A DNA stretch of 53,093 bases from Clostridium sp. (GTDB lineage: Bacteria; Bacillota; Clostridia; Lachnospirales; Lachnospiraceae). The stretch is from positions 1 through 53,093 of the forward strand of contig JAMPFF010000017.1 in assembly GCA_023664605.1 (NCBI GenBank), in the 5' to 3' direction. Of this stretch, positions 15,756-27,955 are shown in pieces; positions within the stretch are counted from its first letter, which is position 1; each line of letters begins with the position of its first letter. Below the pieces are notes generated by a model. The model worked only from the letters and a program-made list of their open reading frames with translations, ran no database searches and was not told the DNA's origin. The position numbers and the translations under genes are program-made.

Positions 15756-16842
15756 ATGCGTTTACCACCTTAATAACCGTTTCTATTTCTTCGTCCGACA
15801 GATAATCCATCATCGGAAGCGAAACAACCGTTTTACAATAATTTTCCGCAATCGGGAAAGAACCCTCATGATGCCCTAAGTACGCTAAAGCCGGCTGCAT
15901 ATGCGGCGGCGTCGGGAAATGCACGTCCGTCTGCACACCGTTATCCAAAAGAAACTGTCTGAATTTATCCTGATTCTCCACCCGCACTACGAACAGATAC
16001 CAGACAGGAACTACATCCTCAGCCAAAAACGGCAGTTCCACAAGCGGGTTTTGAATCCCTTTTAAATAGGCTTCTGCAATCTTTCTTCTATTCGCAAGAA
16101 GTTCCGGCATATGGCTCAATTTTACCCGTAAAAGACCGGCCTGTATCTCATCCAGCCTGGAATTAAATCCGGGTACGATATTATGATATTTGTAATCGCT
16201 GCCATAATTTCTCAATACCTTAATCTTATCAATCAATTCTTTATTTCTGGATACCACGCCGCCTCCGTCGCCAAAGCAGCCTAAATTCTTCGTCGGATAA
16301 AAGCTGAAAAAGCCCGCATCGCCAAACAGCCCCGTATTCGTTCCCTTATAGGATGAAAAATGAGACTGCGCACAGTCTTCAAACAGCATTAAATTATGTT
16401 TTTTACATATCTCGACCACTTTGTCCATCCGGGTTGCCTGTCCATATAAATGGGTGACTAACACCGCCTTTGTCTTATCCGTAATGGCCGCCTCAATCTT
16501 ATCGGCATCCAAATTATGATATTTATCCGGTTCTACAAACACCGGAATACCACCATTCTGCGTAACGCCAAGCATCGTCGCTATGTAGCCGTTAGCCTGC
16601 ACGATAACTTCATCTCCGGCGCCGATACCGCAGGCATGGAGCCCTAAGCGGATTGCATTGAGTCCGTTATCCACTCCGGCGCAGTAGCAGTCTCCTCCAA
16701 GTGCTTTCGCATATTCTTCCTCGAACTGTTCAACCTCTTTCCCCAGAACATACCATCCGCTTCTAAGAACGGAAACCGCTTTCTGCTCATACTCCTCTCT
16801 AAACAGATTATAGCCTCTTACTAATTCATTTACTGGTATCAT
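15745..16842 (-). CDS. DegT/DnrJ/EryC1/StrS-family sugar aminotransferase
   Basis: A 365-residue PLP-dependent enzyme that transfers an amino group to a keto sugar nucleotide. The internal aldimine lysine is K185 in FYPTKNLGCFGDGG, and D156 in LFEDCAQS contacts the PLP ring nitrogen. The C-terminal end, NGVQTDVHFPTPPHMQ, fits the usual His-containing loop. Being first in the operon, upstream of the cupin homologue, it resembles FdtB/QdtB-type 3-aminotransferases, but the neighbouring 2,3-dehydratase means C4 amination, as in forosamine synthesis, is also possible. The start has GGAGATAT upstream. Confidence 0.9.
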   Translation of the reverse strand: MIPVNELVRGYNLFREEYEQKAVSVLRSGWYVLGKEVEQFEEEYAKALGGDCYCAGVDNGLNAIRLGLHACGIGAGDEVIVQANGYIATMLGVTQNGGIPVFVEPDKYHNLDADKIEAAITDKTKAVLVTHLYGQATRMDKVVEICKKHNLMLFEDCAQSHFSSYKGTNTGLFGDAGFFSFYPTKNLGCFGDGGGVVSRNKELIDKIKVLRNYGSDYKYHNIVPGFNSRLDEIQAGLLRVKLSHMPELLANRRKIAEAYLKGIQNPLVELPFLAEDVVPVWYLFVVRVENQDKFRQFLLDNGVQTDVHFPTPPHMQPALAYLGHHEGSFPIAENYCKTVVSLPMMDYLSDEEIETVIKVVNAYEG

Positions 16843-16986
16843 AATATCTCCTATTCTCTCTTAGTGTATTATTTTATTAAAAACATTTGTTATTTATTCT
16901 TTCCGGCAGACAGCCCACAAGGATAATCCCGACAGATTCTTCCTTGCATTCCCAAATTTAGCAGATTAAACCGCAATCCATAGCTT

Positions 16987-17015
16987 ATTATATATTACAA
17001 TACCCGATTTGTCTA
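16987..17015 (-). promoter_or_regulatory. Sigma-A-type promoter of the deoxysugar operon
   Basis: On the minus strand, TAGACA (17015-17010) and TATAAT (16992-16987) are 17 bases apart. The first gene starts at 16842, so the 5' leader would be about 140 bases, long enough to hold a control element; CAAGGA and TCCTTG in it could pair but no known riboswitch class was recognised. Confidence 0.65.
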
Positions 17016-17030
17016 TCTGATTCCTGTCCG

Positions 17031-19571
17031 TTAATCCTGCCTGTTTTTAATATACGTGATAAAATGATTGCCGTTTTCCAAAAACCATTCCGTGGAATCA
17101 TTCATGCCTTTCTTATAGACCATTCCGGTCAACGGGTCCATTACCACGATATTCAACTCGTTAAAACCTACAATCAATACGGCCGTACCGTCCTGTAACG
17201 TTGCCAGCACCGGAATATCCATATTCACATAATATAAAACCGCATCCAGGCTGCATCCGGATAAATCCAGCACCTGCACATTCTCCAGATTGGCCTCCAG
17301 TATGGAAAAAACGCTCTTTCCCTGTCCTAAAAGATATTCTGTACGTCTCGATATATTCTCAAACTTCAAAATTGTGTCTAAACACACGGAAAGCGCCGTA
17401 TTCTGCTCTGTCACCTGTTCTCCCTCTATTGCCATAATCTGGTTTTTACTGCTTCTGGCAGTTCTCTTCCAAATATAATTTGCCTTATCATCAACGACCA
17501 CTCCCACATTTTCATAGGCATAGAGTACCGCCTTGCCGGGATTGGCAAAAATCCCCTCCATACCGTTTTTACCATAGACATAATACCGATTCTGCGTTAT
17601 TTCGCTCTCCTGCAAGGCAAGTTCGCGGTTTCCTTCAAAAAGCACTTCTTTGGGCGTCAGTCTCATCAGCGTTTTTGCATCAATAGCCTCTTTTACAACG
17701 ATTTCCAGAACGGTCTCATATTTTTCTATGACAACGCTGCTGATGCTGTTCGTTCCGACCGATGCCTTTTCCGTACTCATAATCTGGTCGTCGCTTGCAG
17801 GCAGATAAGTTCCCGTCTCTTCATCCCATGCCACTCTGGATAACAGAATCTGATTTTCCGTAATATCGCTTTCCACTATATAGATATTTTTTTCGCGATA
17901 CGTTTTTAGCAACTGGCCTGTATCAGCCTGTATTTTCAGGCTGTACATCGGAAATACGATATTGCCTGCACTGCCATTTTGGATATCCTGCTCTCTGGCA
18001 AGCCCATAGATCAAATCTTCCCCCATAAAACCGAGCAGGGAAATGTATTCTCCTGACGCCGCCGTAATCTCCGATTCGGCTTCCGTGCCTAAATTCAACA
18101 CTTTTAGCGTCGTACAGTGATATGGGTCATCACCTTCCTGCCATACAAGCATCTGATTGGATCTTGACACTTTAAAGCCTTCTTCCATTAAACCGGAAAC
18201 AATCACCGTGTAATTTTTTGATTCCAAATTAATGGCATAAACATTTCCCTCCAGCATCAGATAGCAGATGCCGGACTTACTGAGATAAGCAAGCTGTCCG
18301 ATATCATTTTGAAGCAGGTCATATGATTTATGATAGGGGATATACATCAGTTCCTCAACCGTATTTGTCGTACCGTTATAAAGATACCCGGAAACGCCGA
18401 CTTCCCCCTCATGCTTTCCTCTATTCATATAACCATACACAAGAAAGACCACATTCCCCGCCTCATCCACATTCAATATTTTCATTTTGTGGCGCGTATA
18501 GCTGCTTCTTATGTCCGTGACGTCATCTTCATAGAAGGAAAAAAGGCGCGCTAACTTATGGTCCGTCACATTGTAACTGTAAAGCTTATTAGAACTGATA
18601 AAAGCAAAGACATTCCCGCCGTCGCTCTCTTTCATCTCAACCTGTTTATCGACAATGCCAAGCATAATTTTATCGTTTGTAAAAACCGCTGCCGTTTCAT
18701 CAAAAATCTGCGTCATTTCCCGGTCAAAATCCAAAAGATACATTCGTTCCGGGGTATAACGGATGCGGTAATACTCTCTTACCTGATAATAGGTCTTCTC
18801 CCTGCCGCTTCGCGTCATTACCATATATTCCAGTTGGAAAGAGCCTGTCCTTTCCTCCAGCTCCTTAATATCAATGACCGGTTCCGTAATCCGTTCTACC
18901 TCTAAATCCCCCCATGTCACCTGCTTAAAACTGCTGTGAATGGTTACTTTATGAAGCGTCGAGTTATCGCCCTCTGCATTGGATTCCAGATATTTTGTCA
19001 GTTCTGCGGCCTCTTCCCTGTTAAATGTCCGATTATGAAAATCCAAGACATATTCCAGTTTTTCCTGAACATTCATTGTCTCAGACTGCACAATCCTCGT
19101 ATAATAACGGATGGTATCTTTTTCTTTAGGCCGTACAAACAAAACAAACATATATTCTTCATTAGCGCTAATCAAATCCTTAAGCGTAATTTCACATTGA
19201 ATCTGTCCGTCTTTTTCCTCGAATTCTTCAATTTCGGTACTTTCTACCAGACGTTCTCCATTCACGCTCCTTACTTCAAAAGAAATATCTGCAATCTCAT
19301 TTTCATATGTCTTGATGTTAAACGATACCTTTCTGTCCTCCCCAATGGGCAGAAGCGTATCTCTTACATAACTGGTACTCATACTGTCTGCGTAACCATG
19401 CAGCCTGTCAACCGAATACTTATCTATCTGCATCGTAACAATCGGAAATGTCGCCTGCCCCATTTCCATTGTCATGTCCGTATTGCCCTGATTCATGACG
19501 ATTCCTACACCGAATAACGCCATCAGGAACACAACTGTCAAGTAAATCCCTTTTAGGATAGTCTTTTTCAT
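17031..19571 (-). CDS. Large exported/membrane-anchored protein with a degenerate C39-like C-terminus
   Basis: An 846-residue protein. An N-terminal hydrophobic segment (about residues 6-26, after KK) is a signal anchor; the rest would be outside the membrane. Residues ~40-400 look mainly beta, and ~290-690 include repeated strands such as MYLLDFDRE and DLLQNDIGQLAYL that could be a beta-propeller-like array. The last ~110 residues follow the C39-peptidase layout: NTALSVCLDTILKF, then AVLIVGFNELNIVVMDPLTG. The Cys and His catalytic positions seem replaced (Ala and Thr), while the Asp of DPLTG remains. The function is unknown. It follows the methyltransferase by 4 bases. Confidence 0.7.
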   Translation of the reverse strand: MKKTILKGIYLTVVFLMALFGVGIVMNQGNTDMTMEMGQATFPIVTMQIDKYSVDRLHGYADSMSTSYVRDTLLPIGEDRKVSFNIKTYENEIADISFEVRSVNGERLVESTEIEEFEEKDGQIQCEITLKDLISANEEYMFVLFVRPKEKDTIRYYTRIVQSETMNVQEKLEYVLDFHNRTFNREEAAELTKYLESNAEGDNSTLHKVTIHSSFKQVTWGDLEVERITEPVIDIKELEERTGSFQLEYMVMTRSGREKTYYQVREYYRIRYTPERMYLLDFDREMTQIFDETAAVFTNDKIMLGIVDKQVEMKESDGGNVFAFISSNKLYSYNVTDHKLARLFSFYEDDVTDIRSSYTRHKMKILNVDEAGNVVFLVYGYMNRGKHEGEVGVSGYLYNGTTNTVEELMYIPYHKSYDLLQNDIGQLAYLSKSGICYLMLEGNVYAINLESKNYTVIVSGLMEEGFKVSRSNQMLVWQEGDDPYHCTTLKVLNLGTEAESEITAASGEYISLLGFMGEDLIYGLAREQDIQNGSAGNIVFPMYSLKIQADTGQLLKTYREKNIYIVESDITENQILLSRVAWDEETGTYLPASDDQIMSTEKASVGTNSISSVVIEKYETVLEIVVKEAIDAKTLMRLTPKEVLFEGNRELALQESEITQNRYYVYGKNGMEGIFANPGKAVLYAYENVGVVVDDKANYIWKRTARSSKNQIMAIEGEQVTEQNTALSVCLDTILKFENISRRTEYLLGQGKSVFSILEANLENVQVLDLSGCSLDAVLYYVNMDIPVLATLQDGTAVLIVGFNELNIVVMDPLTGMVYKKGMNDSTEWFLENGNHFITYIKNRQD

Positions 19572-19575
19572 AAAA

Positions 19576-20799
19576 TTATTTTCCTTCTAATAATTTCTGC
19601 AATGTTGGCTTGATTTGTAAAAACTCAGTAACATCTGCTATTTTATTTAACTCTTCCGCTTTTTTACCTGCATCTTTTTCTTTCCGTTTTACCGCCCGTA
19701 TCAAAATATTCTTTGGCGTATGCTCCATATCGATAAATTCCAGTAAATCCGTCTCATAGCCTTCCGCTTTGAGCAAATCCGCACGAAGCGCATCCGTAAT
19801 TAGCGCAGACATTCTTTCTTTGATAATTCCATATTGCAGAATCGGCTGCAATTTTTCACAAAAAATCTCCCTGTTCACCTCATGCTGACAGCATGGCACG
19901 GATAAGATTACCTTTGCTCCCCAGCTTATCGCTTTTTCCAATGCATAATCGGTCGCCGTATCACAGGCATGAAGCGTCACTACCATATCAATGCCTGTCT
20001 TTTTTTCATACTCCGCAATATCGCCTTTGATAAACTCCAGTTTTTGGTATCCATATTTACGGCTCAACTCATTACAGTGCGCAATCACGTCCTCTTTTAA
20101 ATCAAGCCCCGTAATTGCCACATCTCTTTCCATTAACTCATGAAGATAATAATATATGGCAAATGTCAGATAGGATTTCCCGCATCCAAAATCTATAATG
20201 TGAATTTCTTTATCTTTCGCAATCGCCGGTAAGATATCTTCTATAAATTCCAGAAAACGGTTGATCTGCTTATATTTATCATAGCGGGAGCGGATAATTC
20301 TGCCGTCCTCCGTCTGTACTCCCAAATCAATGAGAAACGGAACCGGTACGCCCTCTTTTAAAATATAATTTTTTGTTCTGTTATGGTTCATAACGGCGTT
20401 TTGATTCATAGTCATGTTTTGCGCCATAACAGGCTTGTCCTGCTCCTTTTTTGCTCCACCGTCTCCCGCATGGATTTTTTTCTTAATTGTCATTTTGCCT
20501 TTTTTACTGATTAAAATAACAGCTTTTATGTTAGTATGCTCTATTTCGCATTGTTTAAAATCCTGATACAGATACTTTTCAATCCGCGCAGCCATTTCCG
20601 CATCTTTATAATTGGTATGAAAAACTTTTACGCCCTGATATACGGTCTCCTGAAACAGAACCTCTCCCCGTACCATAACCGGTCTGATTTTTACCTTAAA
20701 AGCCTTGTCCTTCTCTCTGGCATTACTAAGAATCATCTGGTACAGCCCGCGGTTCACCGTATCTGTTAATAACTGTGAAAGTTCTTCCTTTGTCTCCAT
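19576..20799 (-). CDS. SAM-dependent methyltransferase, METTL25/GSTCD-like group
   Basis: A 407-residue cytoplasmic protein. The N-terminal ~155 residues are specific to the group, with a Met/Asn-rich stretch (130-145). The Rossmann methyltransferase domain starts with IHIIDFGCGKSYLTFA (motif I) and contains ITGLDLKEDVI, VVTLHACDTATDYAL and LSVPCCQHE; this PCCQHE block is shared with eukaryotic METTL25/GSTCD-type proteins. The substrate is unknown. Its leader has a large palindromic element, and its stop is 4 bases before the following exported-protein gene, so the two probably share a transcript. Confidence 0.8.
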   Translation of the reverse strand: METKEELSQLLTDTVNRGLYQMILSNAREKDKAFKVKIRPVMVRGEVLFQETVYQGVKVFHTNYKDAEMAARIEKYLYQDFKQCEIEHTNIKAVILISKKGKMTIKKKIHAGDGGAKKEQDKPVMAQNMTMNQNAVMNHNRTKNYILKEGVPVPFLIDLGVQTEDGRIIRSRYDKYKQINRFLEFIEDILPAIAKDKEIHIIDFGCGKSYLTFAIYYYLHELMERDVAITGLDLKEDVIAHCNELSRKYGYQKLEFIKGDIAEYEKKTGIDMVVTLHACDTATDYALEKAISWGAKVILSVPCCQHEVNREIFCEKLQPILQYGIIKERMSALITDALRADLLKAEGYETDLLEFIDMEHTPKNILIRAVKRKEKDAGKKAEELNKIADVTEFLQIKPTLQKLLEGK

Positions 20800-20815
20800 G
20801 CAATCCCTCTTTCAA

Positions 20816-20896
20816 GTGAGAAATGTTCGCAATGCGAACCGTAGAAGTTCTTGGCATCGCATTCTATGATGCGATGTCTCCAGAACTTCTTCTCAC
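20816..20896. repeat. Nested palindromic element in the methyltransferase leader
   Basis: Outer arms GTGAGAA (20816-20822) and TTCTCAC (20890-20896) enclose two hairpins: GTTCGC/GCGAAC (20825-20830, 20834-20839) and a long one with AGAAGTTCT/AGAACTTCT (20843-20851, 20882-20890) and CATCGCAT/ATGCGATG (20855-20862, 20869-20876). It can fold as a three-way junction. The AGAAGTTCT/AGAACTTCT arms recur in the atpC terminator. It could be a mobile palindromic repeat or an attenuator; no T-run supports termination. Confidence 0.6.
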
Positions 20897-20928
20897 CTTA
20901 TTGTAATAAGATTTTCGTAAAAGCTCAA

Positions 20929-21321
20929 CTAAAATTTTAGGATTCCGTTATGGTTTGCATGTCTCTTCTTATAAATTTCATAATAAAGCAAAACCTGTAC
21001 AAACTCTTCAATCCATTCCCATGGCTTTTCCTCCACCGTATCCGCTGATTCCGTTTCCGTATGTTCCATTCGTTTGATTTTATCCATAACGGTCTGTGTC
21101 AGCCTGTATAGCTGCCATTTATCCGGATACTCGTCATAAATACAGCTTCCTTCGTAGTCTACCTGATTTAAAATATCCGCTATGACTTTCTGATAACGTT
21201 TTGCCTCCGACGGATACATCTGCTGTAAGTATTCCAAATCACGTGTTACGGTATCTTCCTCCTGATAATACATCGGAAGCGGATATGCCATATAGAAAGG
21301 GAGAATTCTTGATTGATTCAT
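20929..21321 (-). CDS. Conserved-looking hypothetical protein
   Basis: A 130-residue acidic, helical protein I do not recognise. The N-terminus (MNQSRILPFYMAYPLPMYYQ) contains a Pro/Tyr-rich stretch; residues 25-90 are helical and include YPSEAKRYQKVIADILNQVD and DEYPDKWQLYRLTQTV. No signal peptide, membrane segment or metal site is visible. It is between the ATP synthase terminator and the methyltransferase gene, on their strand. Codon use matches its neighbours, so it is likely a real gene. Confidence 0.65.
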   Translation of the reverse strand: MNQSRILPFYMAYPLPMYYQEEDTVTRDLEYLQQMYPSEAKRYQKVIADILNQVDYEGSCIYDEYPDKWQLYRLTQTVMDKIKRMEHTETESADTVEEKPWEWIEEFVQVLLYYEIYKKRHANHNGILKF

Positions 21322-21370
21322 ATTTTCTATCTTCTTATCTATTTTATCTTATTTTATGCAGAACATAAAA

Positions 21371-21419
21371 AGAAGTTCTAAAAACACCGCGCCATAAGAC
21401 GCGGTGTTAAAGAACTTCT
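21371..21419 (-). terminator. Terminator of the ATP synthase operon
   Basis: On the minus strand the stem AACACCGCG/CGCGGTGTT (21408-21400 with 21391-21383) is extended by outer arms AGAAGTTCT/AGAACTTCT (21419-21411 with 21379-21371), with T-runs after each. It overlaps the last bases of atpC. Confidence 0.85.
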
Positions 21420-21822
21420 ACTTGTAGTTAATTGCATTGATTCTTGCAACGGCACGTTTTAAGGACATCTCGGCGCGTCTCATATCCGTACCGGGCGCAT
21501 GCTCTTTAATTCTGTTTTCGGCACGCTCCTTAGATTCCTCTGCACGTTTCAAGTCAATTTCCACCGGCCACTCAATGATTTCGGCAAGAATTGTAACCTT
21601 ATCCTGTAATACTTCCACAAATCCTGCATGTAAAGCGGCTTCTTTCGTCTCGTTCTCCTGCGTAATCGTTAAAATACCGGGCGCTATTATCATAGTCATC
21701 GGTATATGCTGCTTATAAATACCGACTTCACCCTCAACCGTATTGAACTCGACCATCGACACCTCTTCTTCATAGAATACCCTGTCCGGTGTGATTACTT
21801 TTAATGTGAAATTTTCTGCCAT
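21418..21822 (-). CDS. atpC: ATP synthase epsilon subunit
   Basis: A 134-residue F1 central-stalk subunit. The N-terminal beta-sandwich contains FYEEEVSMVEFNTVEGEVGI and the PGILTI strand; the C-terminal two-helix region ends ...AVARINAINYK. In the complex it couples rotation to the catalytic head and can inhibit ATP hydrolysis. It is the last gene of the operon, 11 bases after atpD, with AGGGGG as ribosome site, and its stop runs into the terminator. Confidence 0.95.
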   Translation of the reverse strand: MAENFTLKVITPDRVFYEEEVSMVEFNTVEGEVGIYKQHIPMTMIIAPGILTITQENETKEAALHAGFVEVLQDKVTILAEIIEWPVEIDLKRAEESKERAENRIKEHAPGTDMRRAEMSLKRAVARINAINYK

Positions 21823-21833
21823 ACAATACCCCC

Positions 21834-23255
<1,422 letters not shown>

Positions 23256-23277
23256 TTACAGAAGCGCCATTTCCATT

Positions 23278-24147
23278 CTAAGAAATAGCATTCGCTCCTG
23301 CGATAATTTCTGTTAATTCCTGTGTAATAGAGCCCTGTCTTGCTCTGTTATACATCAGCGATAAGTGGTCTATCATTTCTTCAGCATTGCTCGTTGCAGA
23401 ATCCATCGCCTGCATTCTTGCGCCGTTTTCACTGGCAACAGCTTCTATCAGACCGCCGTATATCAGACTGGTAACATACTTCGGAATAATCAGCTCCAGC
23501 GCTTCGTCATCTTCCGGTTCAAAACTCATAAGCGCCTTGCTTTCTTTTTCCTGCGTCTGTGCCTGCTCGTCTTTCTTCTCCGGTTCCACCGGAAGAAGTT
23601 TTAACAATGTAGGCTCATGTACTACCGTATTTTTAAATCCGGTATAGGCAAGATAGATTTCTCCAACTTCTCCCTTCACATAGGATTCCAATACTCTGGA
23701 ACTGAGCGCCATTGCATCGACATAGAGCGGTTCTTCAATAATTGCCGAATCTTCCTCCACGATTTCATAACCGTAACGATACAGGGCGTCCTTTCCCTTT
23801 TTACCTATTGCATAAATGCGTAAATCTTCTTTTTTGAAATCCCCCTGCGTAATTAACTTCACAACATTGGAGTTATATCCGCCTGCAAGGCCTCTATTGG
23901 AAGTTATCACAATAACCGCCTTTTTCGTAGATTCTCCGCCGCGAAGATAGGGATGGTTTAAATTACCCGCCTTTGCCAGCATAGAAGTCACCGTCTCATA
24001 CATACAATTAAAGTATGCTTTTGACTGTTCCGCGCGCTGTTTCGCTCTCTGTAGTTTTACAGTAGAAACCAGTTTCATTGCTTTGGTAATCTGCTGCGTA
24101 CTCTGAATACTACCCTTACGCCTTTTAATGTCTCTCATTGAGGCCAT
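23278..24147 (-). CDS. atpG: ATP synthase gamma subunit
   Basis: A 289-residue central rotor shaft. The N-terminal helix (MRDIKRRKGSIQSTQQITKA) and C-terminal helix with SLMYNRARQGSITQELTEI are those of the antiparallel coiled coil. An acidic and Gln-rich insertion at about residues 190-215 is a little unusual but within the variable Rossmann region. GGAGG lies 7 bases upstream of the start; atpA ends 33 bases before. Confidence 0.96.
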   Translation of the reverse strand: MASMRDIKRRKGSIQSTQQITKAMKLVSTVKLQRAKQRAEQSKAYFNCMYETVTSMLAKAGNLNHPYLRGGESTKKAVIVITSNRGLAGGYNSNVVKLITQGDFKKEDLRIYAIGKKGKDALYRYGYEIVEEDSAIIEEPLYVDAMALSSRVLESYVKGEVGEIYLAYTGFKNTVVHEPTLLKLLPVEPEKKDEQAQTQEKESKALMSFEPEDDEALELIIPKYVTSLIYGGLIEAVASENGARMQAMDSATSNAEEMIDHLSLMYNRARQGSITQELTEIIAGANAIS

Positions 24148-24180
24148 AAGTAATCCTCCATTTCTACTCAGCCATTCAAC

Positions 24181-25689
<1,509 letters not shown>

Positions 25690-25721
25690 TCATTCGCACC
25701 TTTCTTTTAAAATTTCATTAA

Positions 25722-26267
25722 TTAAATCTGAACTTTCAGCAAATCTTTCTGTAGTTCGCTCAATTTTGTACTGATACTACTGTCTACCACCCTGTCACCG
25801 ATACGGATTACCATACCGCCGATTAATGCAGCGTCCAGCTTGTAGTTCATTTCCATGGACTTATAGTCCGTTGTATCAAGCAGCTTCTGCTCAATCTTTT
25901 TACATTGTTCCTCTCTTAAAGGCACTGCCGTCGTTACGGTTGCAACGCCGATTCCTTTATACTTCTTCACTTCCGCGAGAAAATATTCCAGAATCTCGTC
26001 AATCTCCTGATAACGGTCCTTAGAGATAATAATGGTTATGAATCCGAGCAGCTCATCGGAAATTCTTCCCTTGAATACATTCGTAACAACCTGAAGTTTC
26101 TCTTCCTTATTAATTTTCGGATGTGTCATCAGTTTGCCGAACTCATCATTTTCTTTTAAAACTTTCTGAAGCTGTTCGATTTCTTCAAGCAGGCTGTCTA
26201 CTTTATTCTCTTCTACTGCAAGTTCAAACAATGCATCTCCGTATGTTTTTGAAATTAGCTTAGCCAT
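25722..26267 (-). CDS. atpH: ATP synthase delta subunit
   Basis: A 181-residue peripheral-stalk subunit that joins the b dimer to the top of F1. The N-terminal domain begins AKLISKTYGDALFELAVEEN, and the C-terminal domain carries the family signature LDAALIGGMVIRIGDRVVDSS. It overlaps atpF by 13 bases, so translation is coupled. Confidence 0.95.
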   Translation of the reverse strand: MAKLISKTYGDALFELAVEENKVDSLLEEIEQLQKVLKENDEFGKLMTHPKINKEEKLQVVTNVFKGRISDELLGFITIIISKDRYQEIDEILEYFLAEVKKYKGIGVATVTTAVPLREEQCKKIEQKLLDTTDYKSMEMNYKLDAALIGGMVIRIGDRVVDSSISTKLSELQKDLLKVQI

Positions 26268-26818
26268 GTGCTATCACCCATTTCGTTCAGCGTTTCCTCG
26301 ATAAGACTGTCCTGTACAGTTGTATCAATCGCTGCATTTACAACCTTTCCTGCCATCAAAGATGCCAATACCACCATCTCGCGCTTCACTTCGTCGGCCG
26401 CTTTCTTCTTTTCCAGTTCAGCTTCCACATTCGCTCTTTCGATAATTCTTGCCGCTTCTTCTTTCGCTTCCGCCACAATCTTATTTTCATTTGCCAATGC
26501 TTTCTTTCGAGCTTCGCTTAAGATGTTTTCCGCTTCCTTATCAATATCTTTTAATCTGGACTCATATTCAGCCTTTAACTCTTTTGCATCCGCCATATCC
26601 TTAGCCGCATCATCAAGTTCGCCTTTAATCTTGTCCTGCCGCTTTTGCAGCATATCTCTGACCGGATTAAATAACAAGTGTGATGTAATCAGGAACAATG
26701 CGAATACTGCAATAATCATCAATCCTGCATCTGCAATCAACTGAAGATCCAAGTCAAAAAGTCTCGGACTCATTTCCGCCGATGCCAGTACCAGATTTGT
26801 ACTCACTATTGTATTCAA
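26255..26818 (-). CDS. atpF: ATP synthase b subunit (TTG start)
   Basis: A 187-residue stator subunit: one membrane helix (about residues 28-50, LIADAGLMIIAVFALFLITS) and a long charged coiled coil (60-160), which is typical. The start is TTG at 26818 because GGAGG lies 8 bases upstream; the next ATG (26773) has no ribosome site. It sits between atpE (36 bases) and atpH, which it overlaps. Confidence 0.93.
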   Translation of the reverse strand: MNTIVSTNLVLASAEMSPRLFDLDLQLIADAGLMIIAVFALFLITSHLLFNPVRDMLQKRQDKIKGELDDAAKDMADAKELKAEYESRLKDIDKEAENILSEARKKALANENKIVAEAKEEAARIIERANVEAELEKKKAADEVKREMVVLASLMAGKVVNAAIDTTVQDSLIEETLNEMGDSTWLS

Positions 26819-26858
26819 GCCTTAAGCCTCCTTTCTCCTTTTTATCATCCAGAGGCTC

Positions 26859-27131
<273 letters not shown>

Positions 27132-27210
27132 TTAAATATATAAATTTTCATACCACGAATTTGCGTGTAAACGCAATATTCGCAGCTGAAGATTTCTAAT
27201 CTTCAGCTTG

Positions 27211-27930
27211 TTATTCCGTTGTACAGGCGTCTGTAATGTATGTCATCGTCAGCATACAGAATACATAAGTTTGAATTGCTCCGGAGAACAAGTCAAAGTA
27301 AACATGAAGCGCTGCCGGCCAGATAATTGCTATCTTGGCTAATAATGCGTAAACTAACGCCATCATAACCGTACCGGACAATACATTTGCAAACAAACGC
27401 AGCGACAATGAAATCGGCACCGCAACATCACCTATCACATTGATGGGCGCCCATATCGGCCACGGGTCGCACAAACCGGCGATAAAACCTTTCACTTTCT
27501 GGTATCTTAGTTTATTGAAGAAAATTAAACAAAACGTAATGATACCAAGCGGGAAAGTAACGCCGTAATCCGCCGTAGGCGGACGCAGGCCAAACAGTCC
27601 GGATATGTTGCTTAATAAAATGAAAATAAAGATTGTTCCAATATAGTTTCGGAATTGAGGTGAAAATTTCCCCATAACGCCGCCTATCATATTATCGAGC
27701 ATTTCCACAACCATTTCTACAATGTTCTGGAATGTTCCCGGCACTTCCGACGCATGTTTGACAACCCTGTTAGCCGCAAAACAAAATCCGATAATGACTA
27801 ACATAACAATCAAAACGCAGACATGGGTTGTCGTAATCCAAACTGTCTGCCCAAAGAGCTGATAGGAAAATACGCCATGTATCATAAAATCAATATCTGC
27901 TCCTGCGGACATCAGAACTCCCTGCCCCAT
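27211..27930 (-). CDS. atpB: ATP synthase a subunit
   Basis: A 239-residue membrane stator subunit with about five or six helices that forms the ion half-channels. The essential arginine is R178 in PISLSLRLFANVLSG. The C-terminal helix ends with QTYVFCMLTMTYI, as usual. AGGAGG is 7 bases before the start. The 97-base gap to atpE holds a hairpin that may raise stability of the c-subunit message. Confidence 0.95.
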   Translation of the reverse strand: MGQGVLMSAGADIDFMIHGVFSYQLFGQTVWITTTHVCVLIVMLVIIGFCFAANRVVKHASEVPGTFQNIVEMVVEMLDNMIGGVMGKFSPQFRNYIGTIFIFILLSNISGLFGLRPPTADYGVTFPLGIITFCLIFFNKLRYQKVKGFIAGLCDPWPIWAPINVIGDVAVPISLSLRLFANVLSGTVMMALVYALLAKIAIIWPAALHVYFDLFSGAIQTYVFCMLTMTYITDACTTE

Positions 27931-27955
27931 ACTCTCACCTCCTTACGAATAGATT

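Noticed and set aside
20816-20896. T-box or other amino-acid riboswitch before the methyltransferase
   Set aside because: No T-box sequence (TGGNACCGCG) or terminator T-run is present; the symmetrical arms look like a repeat.
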